From contig CAJTOB010000034.1 in the NCBI GenBank assembly GCA_910578035.1, positions 1 to 33,394 of the forward strand: a stretch of 33,394 nucleotides of DNA. Reading direction: 5' to 3'. Positions within the stretch are counted from its first letter, which is position 1, and each line of letters starts with the position of its first letter. The position numbers and the translations under genes were made by a program. The stretch comes from an uncultured Muribaculaceae bacterium. Lineage in GTDB: Bacteria; Bacteroidota; Bacteroidia; Bacteroidales; Muribaculaceae. Positions 32,572 to 33,394 of this stretch are shown here, piece after piece. The notes under the pieces were generated by a model. The model was not told the DNA's origin. It was given only the letters and a program-made list of their open reading frames with translations, and searched no databases.

Positions 32572-33198
32572 CTACTTTCCTACTACTTCGATGAGGTTTA
32601 CGTCGAAAATCAGTGTCTGGTTGGGGCCGATGACACCGCCGGCGCCGTTGGGGCCGTAGGCGAGGTCGGAGGGGATATACAGACGCCATTTCGAGCCGGC
32701 ATTCATCAGCTGCAGAGCCTCAACCCAGCCGGGGATAACCTGAGTGACACCGAATGTGGCGGGCTCGCCGCGGTCTTCGCTCGAGTCGAACACGGTGCCG
32801 TCGATGAGCTTGCCGGTGTAGTGCACCGTCACCTGGTCGCCGGCTTCGGGCTTGGGGCCATTGCCCTGCTCGAGCACTTCGTACTGCAGACCCGAAGGAA
32901 GGGTGTTCACCTCGGCGCGCTTGCCGTTGGCTTCGAGGAACTCCTTGCCGCTCTTGGCGTTGAGGGCTGCCATAGCCATGGCCTGTTCCTGCTGTTTTTT
33001 CTGCACTTCGGCAAAATATGTCTGTACTTCGGCCTTGGCCTCGTCGATAGTCATTTTGGGAGCTTCGCCGTAGAAGACAGCAGCAACGCCGTCGGCGAAA
33101 TCCTGTATGCTGAGTTTTTCCATACCCATGGCACGGAAATTGTGCCCCATGCTGAGTCCGAGGGCATAGCTGAGGCGGTCGAATTCTTTATTGTCCAT
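32572..33198 (-). CDS. FKBP-type peptidyl-prolyl cis-trans isomerase, cytoplasmic
   Basis: A 208-residue FKBP with no signal peptide (MDNKEFDRLSYALGLSMGHN). This N-terminus is the usual FKBP_N helical domain of FklB/Mip-type proteins (about 1-100), so the protein probably works as a dimer, in the cytosol unless exported in an unusual way. The FKBP domain (about 112-207) has a complete pocket: Tyr in VHYTGK, Phe-Asp in TVFDSSED, Phe in ATFGV, Val-Ile and Trp in VIPGWVEAL, Tyr in AYGPNGAGGVIGP, Phe in IFDVNL. It is the first gene of the FKBP group, with a TAnnTTTG element 35 bases before its start. Confidence 0.95.
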   Translation of the reverse strand: MDNKEFDRLSYALGLSMGHNFRAMGMEKLSIQDFADGVAAVFYGEAPKMTIDEAKAEVQTYFAEVQKKQQEQAMAMAALNAKSGKEFLEANGKRAEVNTLPSGLQYEVLEQGNGPKPEAGDQVTVHYTGKLIDGTVFDSSEDRGEPATFGVTQVIPGWVEALQLMNAGSKWRLYIPSDLAYGPNGAGGVIGPNQTLIFDVNLIEVVGK

Positions 33199-33232
33199 TG
33201 TAAAATTGTCTTATGTTAGAATTTTGTCGTTG

Positions 33233-33240
33233 CAAAGATA
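33233..33240 (-). promoter_or_regulatory. Possible -7 element for the FKBP genes
   Basis: Minus-strand TATCTTTG followed by C is a perfect TAnnTTTG match 34 bases before the start codon of the cytoplasmic FKBP gene. The -33 position has no TTTG at the expected spacing. Confidence 0.45.
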
Positions 33241-33272
33241 GCCTTTTTCGCTCTAATTTCACCTATATACAA

Positions 33273-33305
33273 CAAAAAAGCAGCCCCGCCGGTTTTCGAC
33301 AGGGC
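33273..33305 (-). terminator. Rho-independent terminator of a gene beyond the right edge
   Basis: On the minus strand GCCCTGTCG and CGGCGGGGC (33305-33297 and 33291-33283) pair over 9 bases with two G-T wobbles around a 5-base loop, then TGCTTTTTTG. It points leftward, so it ends a transcript coming from outside the window. Positions 33306-33394 show no gene or other signal. Confidence 0.7.
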
Positions 33306-33394
33306 GCTATAACAAGGCGTTTTATGTCAGAATCGGTATTTTAAGAGGTTGTTTAATAACATATGTGAAAACACAGGTTGGTGTATTTTTGCTT

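Overview
The window looks like chromosomal DNA of a gut-type Bacteroidales, most likely a Muribaculaceae relative. Three things point there: a SusC/SusD outer-membrane pair with a glycoside hydrolase, promoter matches to the Bacteroidota pattern (TTTG, 19-20 bases, TAnnTTTG), and a subtilisin with a C-terminal domain like those used by type IX secretion. Base composition is moderately GC-rich except in one islet. The genus is inferred, not shown. I see no tRNA, rRNA, insertion sequence, prophage or CRISPR array, and no gene is cut by either edge.

Almost everything is on the minus strand, so reading order runs from right to left. From the right: a terminator for a gene outside the window (about 33273-33305); three FKBP-type prolyl isomerase genes (33198 to 30850) ending in a strong hairpin; a GH78 alpha-L-rhamnosidase lipoprotein (30710-27981). 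The only plus-strand genes follow: a C10 (streptopain-type) cysteine protease and a serpin (25317-27863), three bases apart, both lipoproteins, the protease gene AT-rich. Then korA-korB (2-oxoacid:ferredoxin oxidoreductase, 24980-22063) with its own promoter and terminator. Next is a polysaccharide-utilisation-type locus in the order GH31 hydrolase, SusC, SusD, S8 peptidase (21767-11946), with hairpins between GH31 and SusC, between SusD and the peptidase, and after the peptidase.

The left part is more housekeeping-like: pheS-nth-TRIC-family channel (11767-9407), GtrA (9291-8878), then an export cluster of TolC, HlyD and two ABC-2 permeases without an ATPase gene (8771-3679), a flippase plus glycosyltransferase pair overlapping by 4 bases (3549-803), and rubrerythrin (754-173) ending in a strong terminator.

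The most unusual signal is not a gene. Seven intergenic spacers carry arrays of degenerate 7-base or 8-base units kept in strict register, often as inverted arms, each running up to or into the stop codon of a minus-strand gene. Most units contain a stop triplet on the coding strand, and since 7 and 8 are not multiples of 3 the arrays put stops in every frame. Other points worth attention are a G8 tract just after the GH31 signal peptide (possible phase variation), the protease-serpin pair with an identical 20-base lipobox module, and the secreted subtilisin inside the SusCD locus.
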